64,000 nucleotides of DNA. Origin: Tubulanus polymorphus. Lineage: Eukaryota > Nemertea > Palaeonemertea > Tubulaniformes > Tubulanidae. The stretch lies in NCBI RefSeq assembly GCF_964204645.1, contig NW_027437440.1, forward strand, positions 1 to 64,000, in the 5' to 3' direction. How positions within the stretch are numbered: position 1 is the first letter of the stretch; each line of letters opens with the position of its first letter. The notes below the pieces were generated by a model. It saw only the letters and a program-made list of their open reading frames with translations. It was not told where the DNA came from and did no database searches. Of this stretch, positions 19,434-30,200 are shown one piece after another. The position numbers and the translations under genes are program-made.

Positions 19434-21846
19434 GACGACTTCAGGTGCAGCAGCAGTTAGTTCGATTATACCAGATTACGTGGTACACGATGTCTATGAA
19501 TATCTGTTAAAGAGTTATTCCGATATTATGGAAACTTTTTCCGGAAGTGCTAGCGGCGCTGCTGCTGCTCCGAGAAAATCACAAATTCACTCTGACGAAT
19601 GGCGGATGAAGTTCATACAGCACGATTTGACGATAAAAATTCGAAAGGACGTGTCGATGATCTGCGGCAAGTTGTTGACTCCTCTCAAAAAGTGGAAACA
19701 GCGACGAAAATCGACAAAGTCCTACGAGATGGAAGCTCCTGCGTTGAAACGTGAAGCTCAGCAGATTTTTGTCCACGGACTGAGAGTCATAGCCCACCTG
19801 CTGTGTTTAAATAGGATAAATGTGTATGCAAGGGTTGTCCTAGCTAGCACAGTCGACAAATCCGAAATTCACCAACTACCCAAAGACGAGTGTTTGTTGG
19901 TTTGTTCAAAGTTCTTGGCAAATGTTACAATACTCGTGTTCGCACCGAGTAAAATGCGAATAAGAATGGCAAAGACGTCTATGGAGCATCTTCGTGCAAT
20001 TTTCAAGCCAACTTCGGTCTTACATAAGACCATGATAAAAACTGACTGTTATACAAAACTGGTGAACTTTGTTCTGCGAACGATGAACCGAAGAGTGCAT
20101 GAAGTGCATAATACTGTGGTAACAAATCGGTTGATGGGTGAAAACACGCATAAATTTGAAGCTGACGAAATTGCCATACCCGGTGTGAACTATGGGATCA
20201 GAACGGCCTTGTATAATCTAATTTTATACAGAATCGGCGACTTGGGTTTGGAAAAGCTGCTGTGTATGTGCTCTGTGCTAGACATGACGGACAAGTTGGA
20301 AAACAACATTTCTGAGATGAGTGCTAGAAATTTGGTCTGCGAAGATTTGCAAGAAGCCATTGTCGATACGGTGTGTAATGGCTTGAAAGTGAAATTTTTG
20401 AACGTTGTTCCTAAGGGTTGTAGAAAAAATGTGAAATGTAAGAATTGGAACATGAAAAATGTCGATGATATAACCGAAAAGCTTGTTCAACGCCATTGTA
20501 CCATCCCAGTGTGTCAGAGGTGTGGACTATCGCCAGCTACGAAGAATATCAAAGCACAAAGGATCCAAACTCGAATTAACACCACCAACATGGACGTGGT
20601 GACTTGTTCGAAAGACGGGTGTGCAGATTTGGCCCCTACAACGTTGTACGATTTTTATAGCGAAGGGCTTGGCGAATATAAGGCCACAATTTACTACCAC
20701 ATGTTTCACGCCACGAACGTAGTAAATTTCATCAACCAACAGGAAGATAAGAAACTAACCGGAAGAGGAATTAAATTATACGGGATGTGTTACGGCGGTT
20801 GGAGGAAATGTCACCTAAAATGCGAAGTCAGCGTTCAATCTAGTGAAAAAATGAAACAGGTCATCTGTAACGATGCTGCTAAAGGTCACAAAGAACACAG
20901 ACTGAGAATTGGCCTACCACCACCCGGCGGTAAAGACAAAGTACCGTATACGAAAGTCAACACGAAGGAAAAACACCCCGATCCACGAGTGTTGACCATA
21001 ATCACCACGACTGACGCAAAGGAGATTAGAAAACACCTACCGCCTTCGAAAAGCAAGAAAGATGCTATAACGAAGTATGCAGATGCAACAGCTTTCACCA
21101 TGAACAAACGAGTAAGGTGTATAGCCGTATTGACTATGGATGAAATGCACAAGTGTCTAGCTCGTGGCGTTGAACAGGACGTTGCCGAGATTTACGTCTT
21201 TGCACTGAATTCTATATTTATGTGCAAGTCATGTAAAATATCGCACGATTCGAAAAACCCTTACTTAAACGGTGATGACTGCATGTCTGATAAAGGAAAC
21301 ATAAAAATTGCGGGTGACGGGATTGATGAGAATAATATGCAAGAAATTATGGAGGAATTAGAAATGGATGTGGCTGCCGGTTTTTCTGTTGCTTCCCACA
21401 CATCAGTCTACGAATGCAAAGCTGGTGCTAGTTCTGCGGCTGCATCGACAAATTCTCTAACACCATCTGTACACGTATTTAAGCCAAATGTATTCATAAA
21501 ATACATCAAATACGAATTAGCCATGATAGACACGTGTACGTTGTTGGGAACTCGACCAGAAGAGACAGACACCTGCATAGCTGTGATATTAGCTATACTT
21601 CAGGAGTTAATGTGGAAAATGGGCGGTCCAGATGTGTGTTTGAATAGAATTGACTTTGAAAAACTAGCCGAAGATATCAAAGGAAAGCTGTGCGAAGGTT
21701 GTGAATACAAACTATTGTCTGCAGACGTGAAAAATATGCTAAGGAGAGATTTCCGCACAAATATGCTTCAAATGGAAGAATCTGATATCTACAAGAGGAA
21801 CGCGTGTCTGTGTTATATGTACTTGAAAGTTATCGAATTTTTGTAG
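19432..21846 (+). CDS. 804-residue cysteine-rich protein of unknown function
   Basis: The frame is open from 19285, but those 49 extra codons lie antisense to the signal peptide of the divergent gene; the ATG at 19432 (MTTSGAAAV) is the natural start. The N-terminal half is helical. Near residues 355-390 there is a cluster with CxxxxCxxC and a further CxxxxC, and near 597 MCKSCKI, which could bind zinc. A Lys-rich stretch lies around 545-560 and an acidic block around 640. Cysteine-cluster packaging proteins occur in herpesviruses (UL32 type), but no specific match can be claimed. The 3' spacer has two CAGGAAGTT motifs (21852, 21932), each followed by GACTT and an AATTTTC- or AATTTC-like string. 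Confidence 0.75.
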   Translation: MTTSGAAAVSSIIPDYVVHDVYEYLLKSYSDIMETFSGSASGAAAAPRKSQIHSDEWRMKFIQHDLTIKIRKDVSMICGKLLTPLKKWKQRRKSTKSYEMEAPALKREAQQIFVHGLRVIAHLLCLNRINVYARVVLASTVDKSEIHQLPKDECLLVCSKFLANVTILVFAPSKMRIRMAKTSMEHLRAIFKPTSVLHKTMIKTDCYTKLVNFVLRTMNRRVHEVHNTVVTNRLMGENTHKFEADEIAIPGVNYGIRTALYNLILYRIGDLGLEKLLCMCSVLDMTDKLENNISEMSARNLVCEDLQEAIVDTVCNGLKVKFLNVVPKGCRKNVKCKNWNMKNVDDITEKLVQRHCTIPVCQRCGLSPATKNIKAQRIQTRINTTNMDVVTCSKDGCADLAPTTLYDFYSEGLGEYKATIYYHMFHATNVVNFINQQEDKKLTGRGIKLYGMCYGGWRKCHLKCEVSVQSSEKMKQVICNDAAKGHKEHRLRIGLPPPGGKDKVPYTKVNTKEKHPDPRVLTIITTTDAKEIRKHLPPSKSKKDAITKYADATAFTMNKRVRCIAVLTMDEMHKCLARGVEQDVAEIYVFALNSIFMCKSCKISHDSKNPYLNGDDCMSDKGNIKIAGDGIDENNMQEIMEELEMDVAAGFSVASHTSVYECKAGASSAAASTNSLTPSVHVFKPNVFIKYIKYELAMIDTCTLLGTRPEETDTCIAVILAILQELMWKMGGPDVCLNRIDFEKLAEDIKGKLCEGCEYKLLSADVKNMLRRDFRTNMLQMEESDIYKRNACLCYMYLKVIEFL

Positions 21847-21994
21847 CTGAACAGGAAGTTGGGACTTAGAGAATTTTCGCGAGAGACTAATTGTATCGGC
21901 CTACTTCCTAGTTTGAAATTTATGTCATTAACAGGAAGTTGGACTTTGAAAATTTCTGTGATTTTTTGATACTACTAAATTTCGCATTTCCAAA

Positions 21995-22843
21995 ATGGGC
22001 GAAAATCAGAATCGGATGTTAGAGTTGGTGCTTCTGCCTAATAAAAATGTATGCTTTGGAAACAACATCGAAGAATATCTACAGGAAACTGTGGGCAATA
22101 TGTATAACAGAGATTATGCCATAGTGATCGATGAACCAAAGAAATTGGTGCTTGTGGTTGTGAGGGCTGGTGTTGCAAAAGCTGTCGGTGATGTAGGGAG
22201 TAAGAAAAATACCATAACACCAATAGACGCACAGGCTGTGGGTGAATTTTCAGACTGGTTCTTAAAACTGGTCAAACGGTCTGAAGAAGGAAGTACAAGT
22301 AGCTTCAAAACACCGTCTCCAAAACATAGAACAAAAAAGGAAGTTGGTGGTGGTGGTGGTGGTTCGGGTGACCAGAAGCAGCTGAGTGTGGTATACCGGT
22401 ATAGAACAGCGAGAGATAAAACGAATGCACTCGACGATATTCTATATCCCGAATGCTTAGAGGTGGAATTTAATAACGTCAACATAGACGCTATGAAGGA
22501 ATATCACGCGAGATATTTTCTAAACGGTAATAGAAAGCAAGGAACCGGTATAAGTTTACAAGAGCGATTAGAGCTGTGTTTAGAGAACCAATACAAGGAA
22601 ATCAACATGAAAAGTCACATCACAACAAAGACTGATGACAAGTATTCAAAGGATTTTACACTATTAGGCATGAAAGATAGTCAACCGAGATGGCTGCGAT
22701 ATATAGACAAATCTCTGGACAGCGAGGATGAATTCAGCGTGTTGGAAGACAAACTGGCATCTGTGGCTATAGGTATAGAGTGGAAAAAGGCCCCTGCTGT
22801 GAATTTTTATTTCGACAACATTGAAAACAACGAAACCCTATAG
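21995..22843 (+). CDS. 282-residue protein of unknown function
   Basis: An intact frame starting MGENQNRM. Strands around residues 45-65 (YAIVIDEP, then LVLVVVRAG) suggest an alpha/beta fold. A Gly-rich linker near residues 118-125 separates a Ser/Lys-rich region from a charged C-terminal half. No signal, membrane segment or known motif is seen. It is the first of three tightly spaced plus-strand genes (21995, 22857, 25308), with gaps of 13 and 6 nt, so these are probably expressed from nearby or shared promoters. About 150 nt separates it from the preceding gene. Confidence 0.75.
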   Translation: MGENQNRMLELVLLPNKNVCFGNNIEEYLQETVGNMYNRDYAIVIDEPKKLVLVVVRAGVAKAVGDVGSKKNTITPIDAQAVGEFSDWFLKLVKRSEEGSTSSFKTPSPKHRTKKEVGGGGGGSGDQKQLSVVYRYRTARDKTNALDDILYPECLEVEFNNVNIDAMKEYHARYFLNGNRKQGTGISLQERLELCLENQYKEINMKSHITTKTDDKYSKDFTLLGMKDSQPRWLRYIDKSLDSEDEFSVLEDKLASVAIGIEWKKAPAVNFYFDNIENNETL

Positions 22844-22856
22844 TCAAATACGAAAA

Positions 22857-25301
22857 ATGAACGTCCAACCGCAACCTCAGGCTCCGCCTCAGCCACAACC
22901 ACAACCACAGGCACAGCCCCAACCACAGACTCAACAACCCCCACCACAGCCTCCTCCGGCGGTATTCTATCCACCGATGTTATCTCATTACGGTGTGGTA
23001 GAATGTTGTAAAAATGTGTCAGCTCGAATGCAAGCGGCTAAAGAAGCATTTACCAATCACTCTGGTGTAAATGACGTAACGGTAAGCGATGTGGAGAAAC
23101 CGGAAAACATCTACAGTTATATAACCGGAGGAATTCAAGAACAAATTGTCAAAGCTGGCAAAGGAAATTTTATTACAACAGATGGACTCTACGGCAATAG
23201 AAATTCCTCTATAAACACCCTTGCCGAATTTTTCGCCGATGAAAACCTTCTAAAGTGCGCTAGTCCGTGGCATGAGTGGTGTTTGGAGACCGTATTGTTT
23301 GTGCAGGGAATCAATAACCGACCTTTCTTATACGAAATTCAAAAAAATCTACCCCCTGATGAACAAGACCAGTTACAAAACGACGAAAGGGACCATGCGA
23401 ACTTTAGAAAAGATCTAAAAACAACACTGAATAACGTAAAAACGGTGCAACAGTTATATGGCTTCATACAAGAACTCGGTATATCTCTGGACACAAGGAT
23501 TCCACTTTTCACGTGGTTTACCACATTGACCGTTATGAAAGTGTTACGTGAACTGTTGACCGCAATTTCTACACTGCTACTAGCTGGCTACAGCAGTGAA
23601 CTACCCAAAAATGTAGACGTTGCGGCAGCATTTGGTGCTATTGAAATAACCGAAGTCAAAACGACTGCCGAGATTCTGCTCGAAATCACGTTGACATTCT
23701 TGAAACTTTTCTCTGCGGGTCTTCAATCAGATTCCTGCATTATTACTCTAGCACCTAGAGTGCAAATTTTACTATTCTGGTACACGATGCAAGGAAACAC
23801 TTCGTTGGTGGCTCTCGAATGCACCCCGAGTCACATTTACGACTTGAGACACAAAAGGGACGATCAAACGCTAACACAGTTAATATTAACGGCAGTTTCA
23901 CAGTTGGCGTCTAGAGTTATACCCATTGACAAAGATTCGTTTGATAAAATGTATCAAAATACAGATGAGAAAGATATCGCGAAAATAAACGTGCTTCATT
24001 CACTGTATTCTGCTTTTTCTCCCGAAGAGGAAGTGTTTACAAAAGGCGTGAAATCGCCAATAATCGGGCAAATATACACGAATAATAAATATCTCACATT
24101 GAACAACTATTGGTACCCGTTGTCTACGAATTACATAAAAAAGGCTTGTGCAAATACAAATACCGGCGAATTGTGGCAAACCTACACCGCTAATCCGGTA
24201 GTTGATGAATTGCTCTCAGAATACCTGGATCCACAAGTCACAGTCACTTTGGCTGCGCTAAGAGGGGTGAAATGCGTGTTTAACTACTTCCCTCGTGTTC
24301 TCATGCCCCAAGAAGGTGTTGAGCCGAACGAGGCGTATTATTTCATAGACACCATAGGTGTAGATAGTTTCGAAGGTGATTTATTCATTATAAGTGACGT
24401 TTGCGGATCGGTGTTGGTAGATGATGACCATAAATTCAAGAAAGAAATTGAATATGGCTGGTTCAGCGTGTGTGCGTCTAATTTGCTACCGTATATAGAT
24501 AAAAGGTGTCAAATAGAAGTGTCGACGGGTAGAACGGCAAACGAATTTGCTATAACACTCGCAGAACACAATATTTTTCTCTGTTCTGAAGATGCAGTTG
24601 TATTTATGGCGAGAATTGGAAGGAGACGAAAGACAAACGCAGATGTGGCTTTTTTGGCACTTCCAATAGACACTTTGCTGTTTATTCAGCCCATACCTTC
24701 GAAAAATGCATCGGTAGCTAAAGCACTCACCATGATCGAAGATGCTGTTGATGGCGGTGACGGACAGAAAAAAAAGACATCAGTGCCAAGCAAGAAAACC
24801 GGCAAACAATCGCAATCTAAGGATTATTACGGACTGTGTATACCTGATAGTGGCGGTGGCGGTAGCGGCGGCGGCAACGGAGACACTGTCGATTTCAATC
24901 TACTCGAAGACTTCAATATAACCCAAGGCTACGATGGAGCTCGTGTTATAACATTTAAAACTACAACTCTATTCAACAGATCGGTCACAAATGCCGATAT
25001 TATTTTTCTAAGTGCCGTAAATCGATACAGTGAAGTGGCATTGGCACTTTTATCTATGAACATCGCTAAATTTCCCAACACCGTTAAGCATTATCTACTT
25101 AGAACAATTTACCGTGACGCAGTGGTTTTCGGTAGCAATTCAAGCGAATTCAATAGCGAACGGGCACGAGAGATTGTGCACAAAATTGTCATTAAGGCAT
25201 TATTACATCCTACTATCGTTCAAAAAATCCAACAGCGCCAACACATCTGTGATAACTATAAGGAAAGCATCACGAAGGAATTGGAAGACGACTCTGAATG
25301 A
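22857..25301 (+). CDS. 814-residue protein with Pro/Gln-rich N-terminus
   Basis: Starting at the ATG at 22857, the first 35 residues are almost purely Pro, Gln and Ala. An in-frame ATG at 22821 would overlap the previous gene by 23 nt and is less likely. The remainder is a large mainly helical protein with long hydrophobic helices around residues 215-260 and 300-330, a Gly/Ser linker near 665-680 (GGGGSGGG) and an acidic C-terminus. It could be a virion structural protein such as a portal or tegument component, but nothing diagnostic is visible. Confidence 0.75.
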   Translation: MNVQPQPQAPPQPQPQPQAQPQPQTQQPPPQPPPAVFYPPMLSHYGVVECCKNVSARMQAAKEAFTNHSGVNDVTVSDVEKPENIYSYITGGIQEQIVKAGKGNFITTDGLYGNRNSSINTLAEFFADENLLKCASPWHEWCLETVLFVQGINNRPFLYEIQKNLPPDEQDQLQNDERDHANFRKDLKTTLNNVKTVQQLYGFIQELGISLDTRIPLFTWFTTLTVMKVLRELLTAISTLLLAGYSSELPKNVDVAAAFGAIEITEVKTTAEILLEITLTFLKLFSAGLQSDSCIITLAPRVQILLFWYTMQGNTSLVALECTPSHIYDLRHKRDDQTLTQLILTAVSQLASRVIPIDKDSFDKMYQNTDEKDIAKINVLHSLYSAFSPEEEVFTKGVKSPIIGQIYTNNKYLTLNNYWYPLSTNYIKKACANTNTGELWQTYTANPVVDELLSEYLDPQVTVTLAALRGVKCVFNYFPRVLMPQEGVEPNEAYYFIDTIGVDSFEGDLFIISDVCGSVLVDDDHKFKKEIEYGWFSVCASNLLPYIDKRCQIEVSTGRTANEFAITLAEHNIFLCSEDAVVFMARIGRRRKTNADVAFLALPIDTLLFIQPIPSKNASVAKALTMIEDAVDGGDGQKKKTSVPSKKTGKQSQSKDYYGLCIPDSGGGGSGGGNGDTVDFNLLEDFNITQGYDGARVITFKTTTLFNRSVTNADIIFLSAVNRYSEVALALLSMNIAKFPNTVKHYLLRTIYRDAVVFGSNSSEFNSERAREIVHKIVIKALLHPTIVQKIQQRQHICDNYKESITKELEDDSE

Positions 25302-25307
25302 TAGAAA

Positions 25308-26903
25308 ATGGGCAAACCAAGAGGTGGAGGTATCCTTAAAAAAGCTACCAAAAATTCGACTCCCAAAAAGGAAGTTACGAAAGATCCTGTTCAGACAGCG
25401 AAAGACATCACTACTCCTACTGGTGTCACAGAGTCAACCAAGAAGAAGAATGTCACGGCGGTTAAGAAACGAAACAAGGCTATCCTCAAAACCTACGAAT
25501 TGGACAAGCTGAAAGATGCACAGAAAAAGATTCAAACTAGTCAACAGAAGATAAGTGCACTAATGAAGCCGCAAATGATACGATTCCTTCAGTCTATCTC
25601 TTCGACAGGTGGTGCTTACAATTCTGATGCTTTGGACGACGAAGTGTGTTCGCTAACAGACGATTTAGATTCAAACGTCAAAAATGACATATACTTTTTC
25701 CCCGCAAAGTTCAATTACTACGATTTGATATCTTACGTCAATGAAACTGAAAATTCCACCGATCCGGCCACTGTGTCTTCTTCCACTGGCAAAATGCCCA
25801 ACTCGTTTAAGCACAATACCAAAAGTGTGATGATCTTACCTCAAGGAGTGGCGAAACAAGTCGTGGAATATGTCTACAAGGACCAAGCGTTCATGGAAGG
25901 TCTAGAAACAGCTGAAGATAATTGCAGCGAAAATGACGGCGATGGATGTGATTCTGAAATGACAAGTGCCTACGGTGATGACGGACTTCAAACGGAAGAA
26001 GGATCAAACATTGATTCGGATACCAAAGTGAATAGTGCTTATGACCAAGTTCCAACTTCCGCTTCGTGTTCGATTAATCCGTGCACCTACTTTCAATACG
26101 AAACCGGTCATTTCATCTGCGAATACATCTTACCACATATAGACGCCTTGTTCACACACGATACCGCTGTGCTGACGAAATTTATGGAACTGTTGTCGAA
26201 TTTCAAGTTCAAATGTGTATTTACGAAAATGGTCAGTGCAAATCTGCAAAATGTTAACGATGCTTCGTTCAACTCCAAAAAATCAGGAAAGTTTACCAAT
26301 AAAATGGTCGGTGCTTTGGGTGGTCTGTGGAATGGAATCGATATTTCGGGCTCGAACAGCGAGCAAGACCACACCTCTGCTCAAAGGTATTTCGAGCCAG
26401 TTGTTCGCGTATACGTGATAAAATCTGACAACGATAAAGACGACTGGGTGCTGATGATAGACAATATTTACCCTATTGAACACGGATCTCGGGATATGAC
26501 ATCTGAATTACAAGCGGTCTATACAGACATGAAAGCTCTGGACGTAAACCAAGTCACGGACAAGGCCCTATGCAGCAAAATAACTCTAACAGTCAACATT
26601 GCACCGTTCGTAGTGAAAAATGAACACGTTATGAAACAGCAACCGAATTTTGGATCTGTATTCAGAGGTAGTAGTATTACACAGCGAATGAAAAATGGAC
26701 AGAAATCTGCTATGGGTGCTGCTGCTGCTGCGAATAATTCTCCACTCAGTATGAGAGTTCGATACGAAATTTCGATGAGAGACTTGTGTGCTGTTATCAA
26801 CAAGGACAATGCACGTGCTAGGTCTCACGATCCTGACTTTGTGGATGTAGCTGTAAGGAATTTCGTGGAGAATGAAATGATGGACATTGTATACTGTGTT
26901 TGA
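25308..26903 (+). CDS. 531-residue protein with basic N-terminal tail
   Basis: It begins six nt after the previous stop. The first 75 residues are Lys/Thr-rich, as in nucleic-acid-binding or capsid-interior tails, followed by a short helical segment, an acidic Asp/Ser/Glu region around residues 205-245, and a mixed C-terminal domain. An AATAAA at about 26921 follows the stop and could end all three co-oriented genes. A basic-tailed capsid protein (for example a triplex component) or a nuclear DNA-binding protein are both possible; neither is shown. Confidence 0.75.
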   Translation: MGKPRGGGILKKATKNSTPKKEVTKDPVQTAKDITTPTGVTESTKKKNVTAVKKRNKAILKTYELDKLKDAQKKIQTSQQKISALMKPQMIRFLQSISSTGGAYNSDALDDEVCSLTDDLDSNVKNDIYFFPAKFNYYDLISYVNETENSTDPATVSSSTGKMPNSFKHNTKSVMILPQGVAKQVVEYVYKDQAFMEGLETAEDNCSENDGDGCDSEMTSAYGDDGLQTEEGSNIDSDTKVNSAYDQVPTSASCSINPCTYFQYETGHFICEYILPHIDALFTHDTAVLTKFMELLSNFKFKCVFTKMVSANLQNVNDASFNSKKSGKFTNKMVGALGGLWNGIDISGSNSEQDHTSAQRYFEPVVRVYVIKSDNDKDDWVLMIDNIYPIEHGSRDMTSELQAVYTDMKALDVNQVTDKALCSKITLTVNIAPFVVKNEHVMKQQPNFGSVFRGSSITQRMKNGQKSAMGAAAAANNSPLSMRVRYEISMRDLCAVINKDNARARSHDPDFVDVAVRNFVENEMMDIVYCV

Positions 26904-27271
26904 ATGATGTAATAACCATAATAAACCGAATTATTACATAACACATATTATATATTTATATTTATTTCTATTCCATATACAGGAAGTTAACATTCCTATA
27001 AGCCTCTAACTTCCATTATTAGAGTTTTGGTCATGTTTGGCTACGCATATAGCCGAGGTAGGAAATCGTCAATTTCACCATTCAGGAAGTTAGAAATGTA
27101 CAGGAAAATGTATTACAACTCTCTAACTTCCTGTTCAAAACTCCAAAGCAGTGGGTATCCTTTTTGATCAGGGGGGATACCTACCGATTTTTCAGGAAAT
27201 TGGAACATCAACTTTATACTGTACATTTGGACTTAGATTAGAAAATTTTCCAGAAATATTTCAACCAAATT
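26904..27271. promoter_or_regulatory. Convergent intergenic spacer with CAGGAAGTT motifs
   Basis: It lies between the 3' ends of two convergent genes. It contains AATAAA near 26921, CAGGAAGTT at 26980 and 27083, AACTTCCTG at 27125, and an AGTGGGTATCC...GGATACCTACC stem-like arrangement that resembles the long hairpin at 50988-51040. The same series of strings (GGAAGTTAGAAATGTACA, then AATGTATTACAA) recurs at 41458-41500 and 50930-50972. Confidence 0.6.
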
Positions 27272-30200
27272 TTATGTCATTTTTTGACCTTCAATGATTT
27301 CTTGTAGTTCTTCGAATAAATCATCATGATATTCTATATCATCTGTGTAGATTGTTACTTCTGGTGGTAAGAATTCGATATCCGAGTCCACGCTGCCTGT
27401 GTCACTGTCACTATCGCTGTCTCCTGGCGATTCGGGTTCTTCCTCCGTTTCTGATTTTATATCGATATCGCTTATTTCTGCTGGTAAAACTGGTGATATG
27501 GGTGATAGCGGTGATCTTGGTCTTCGCGTTGACTCTGGTGCGGATGTAGGGTAATAGGGTGGACGGCGTTGATTTTGTTCGTCTATTCGCATATTTTCCA
27601 TCTGTGTGGTTATAAAATCATCATAAAGCAGCTTGTCATTGACCATTTCTTCCTCACGGTTGACCATATCGTCTATTTCACGATTTGTAGCTGCATTGGT
27701 GTACCACCGGTGTTCATCGATCGCAGTTCTCTCAAATTGCTTGGTAATATTATCCAATAGCTGTTTTGTCTTGGTTTTAGAAATAAACGCGTCAGGTTTG
27801 AGTTTGGAAGTGAAAGACATGTTTTCCATTGCCTTCTGTACAACATCTCGGGTACCAGCCACCTCGTTGAGGGTATCTTTTAGGATATCCTCATCGATTA
27901 ACAGATTTGTGTCGTCGTTGAATCGTTGAATCGAGTCCTGCACTTCCACATCACTTAACCTTAACTCTTCCTCGTCGGCAAATTCATCGTCTGAATCAGA
28001 TAAGGCTGTTCGCAGAGCAATATCACTACCTTCATGCTCAGGCTCAGGTTGCGATGGTTGTTCAGTGGGTTGAGAAGGTTCAGGGTCGGGGTCTGAATCA
28101 GGATCGTCGGTTTCTGACTCTGTCTCCTCATCGGTTTCAGACTCAGATTCTGTCTCTGTCTCAGACTCTGTCTCAGGTTCTGGTTCTGGCTCTGGTTCGT
28201 CAACCTGCTGTGCACTTGCAGCCGCGGCTGAATTAATCATATCTCTATACGAGTCAACATTTAAAGGTCGATTACCAGTATCTGACGGTCTTGTGACATT
28301 TATCTGTAGCAAATTATCGACATCCGCCCCATTATCCTCCACAAACTTTTCGATATACCCGATTATGTCGATCATCTCATCTTCGCCGCTCGAATGTTGC
28401 GTATACATCAAGTCTTTCCTTCTTTCCTTCTCGGGGGTCTCTGGTTTGTTTAAATTCGAATCTGCCAGAGAAAATAGAAAATTATTCCCATCCTCTGCCC
28501 ACTTCAATGCCAATTTAGCCAATGTAAACACAAATCGCGTAGACCAGAAGTCGGGTTCCATTAACGCAGCCAATTCTCCCATTGTGATAGTACCAGTGTC
28601 GTAGGAATTGCTCATAAACAGATATAGCCTATTACTGAGTAGCGTCATCACATCTTCCACGTTGTCCACGGCCAGCAACTTGTCTTTACTTTCCTGAGTG
28701 TATTTATCAACAGCATTAGACTCAAATGGATCACTATTGTCCTCGCATTTTTCCGGATACATGTAGGCATTTCGATAAACGTTCAGGGTTGCGTGAATTT
28801 TACCGACAACCATAAACTTCGGTTTAGCTGATTGATGCTCGAGGACGTATTGTGGCATGATGCCCTCAAGTGCCGTATTCAAACTTATAGCATACAGTCT
28901 TCTATTCGATCCGATGGAATTATTTTCCCATCCACCTTCGCAGAAACCACGCTTAACCATTTTCGCACCGATTTCGCTGTTAAATTTGTCACTCAACACC
29001 CTTCCCTTTCCACCTTCCGCATCGAGCAAAAGTTGGCAAATTGCCAAGATGTCGAGTTTCAAATACAAAATGGCCTCTATCAGGAAACCGTTCATGAAAG
29101 TGAACCATTTCTGCTTATTTTTTGCGTTGCTCGAATAGTGTGGAAACGGTGCAGGCTTATCCACGAGTGCTTCCTCCAACAGTACGGTAGCCACATCTGA
29201 TTTGTTGCTTTTCGCAGAGTCGTCTTCGTGTTCTTCTCTAGATTCCCTAAGAGATTCCATTAACTGGTACAAATGCTTGCCCAGTGTCGAATCGTCTTCC
29301 GCTGTACCGTTTACCAAGCCTTTCGTATAGAATAGAGTATGCAAAGCGCACGCTCCCACGTTCTGTAGGCCAGTACCCGTGTCTGTATGTTGTTGAGAAT
29401 CTATCGCGTGACTTACAGTCTTATCTGCAAATTGGAAATCGATTTTCGTCCTTTTCGCAGCATCTTTCTTATCTCTACGCGACTGGATATCATCTTTTCG
29501 TATTTTTCCCACACTTTCGACAAACACTCTAGTGATTGCGTGAAAAAACGAATCGTTGTCTTCCAAGTTAGCTACATCCCTTGCACTATTCTTCAAGGCG
29601 TTCATCCTTGTATCGAATTCTGTAGCCAAAGTATTTGACAGTGACTTGATAATAGCTTCGCAGACTTTCATCGACAATTCTTCCACTTTCGCCTCACTAG
29701 TCGCATCACGAATAGCCTGATCTGGGTTGGATGTGATATTTGGAGCGTTTACCTTATCCCTCGATCCGCTCACGTAAACCCTTTCATCCATAATCCTACA
29801 AAACATCGCAGATTTCGCATGGTCATTTCCAAAAAGCTGTATGAGGGTCTTGGCGAAGGGTAAGACCTTATTCGTGTCTAGAGTGTTGATCGAAGAAGAA
29901 GTTCGCAACTCCATGTTCGGTACGCTTTCCAAGGAGATTACAAATTTCAGAAAAGTCCAAAATTTCGAATGTCTCACATCAGGGATGTCGTCCTTCTGTT
30001 TAGAATTTAAAAAATCACAAGTCTCCTTGTACACAGTTGACAGGGAAGCGACATCCCCACATTTCAGCCTAATGTTATTCATGCATTTGTTCACCGTGCT
30101 ATCGAAATCGTTCATAGCCTCCACATACCTCGGTTTAACAGATTCCGCATATGCTTTGTACACGTTCGCATCCCACCATGAAAGTAAGTCGCCGATATAT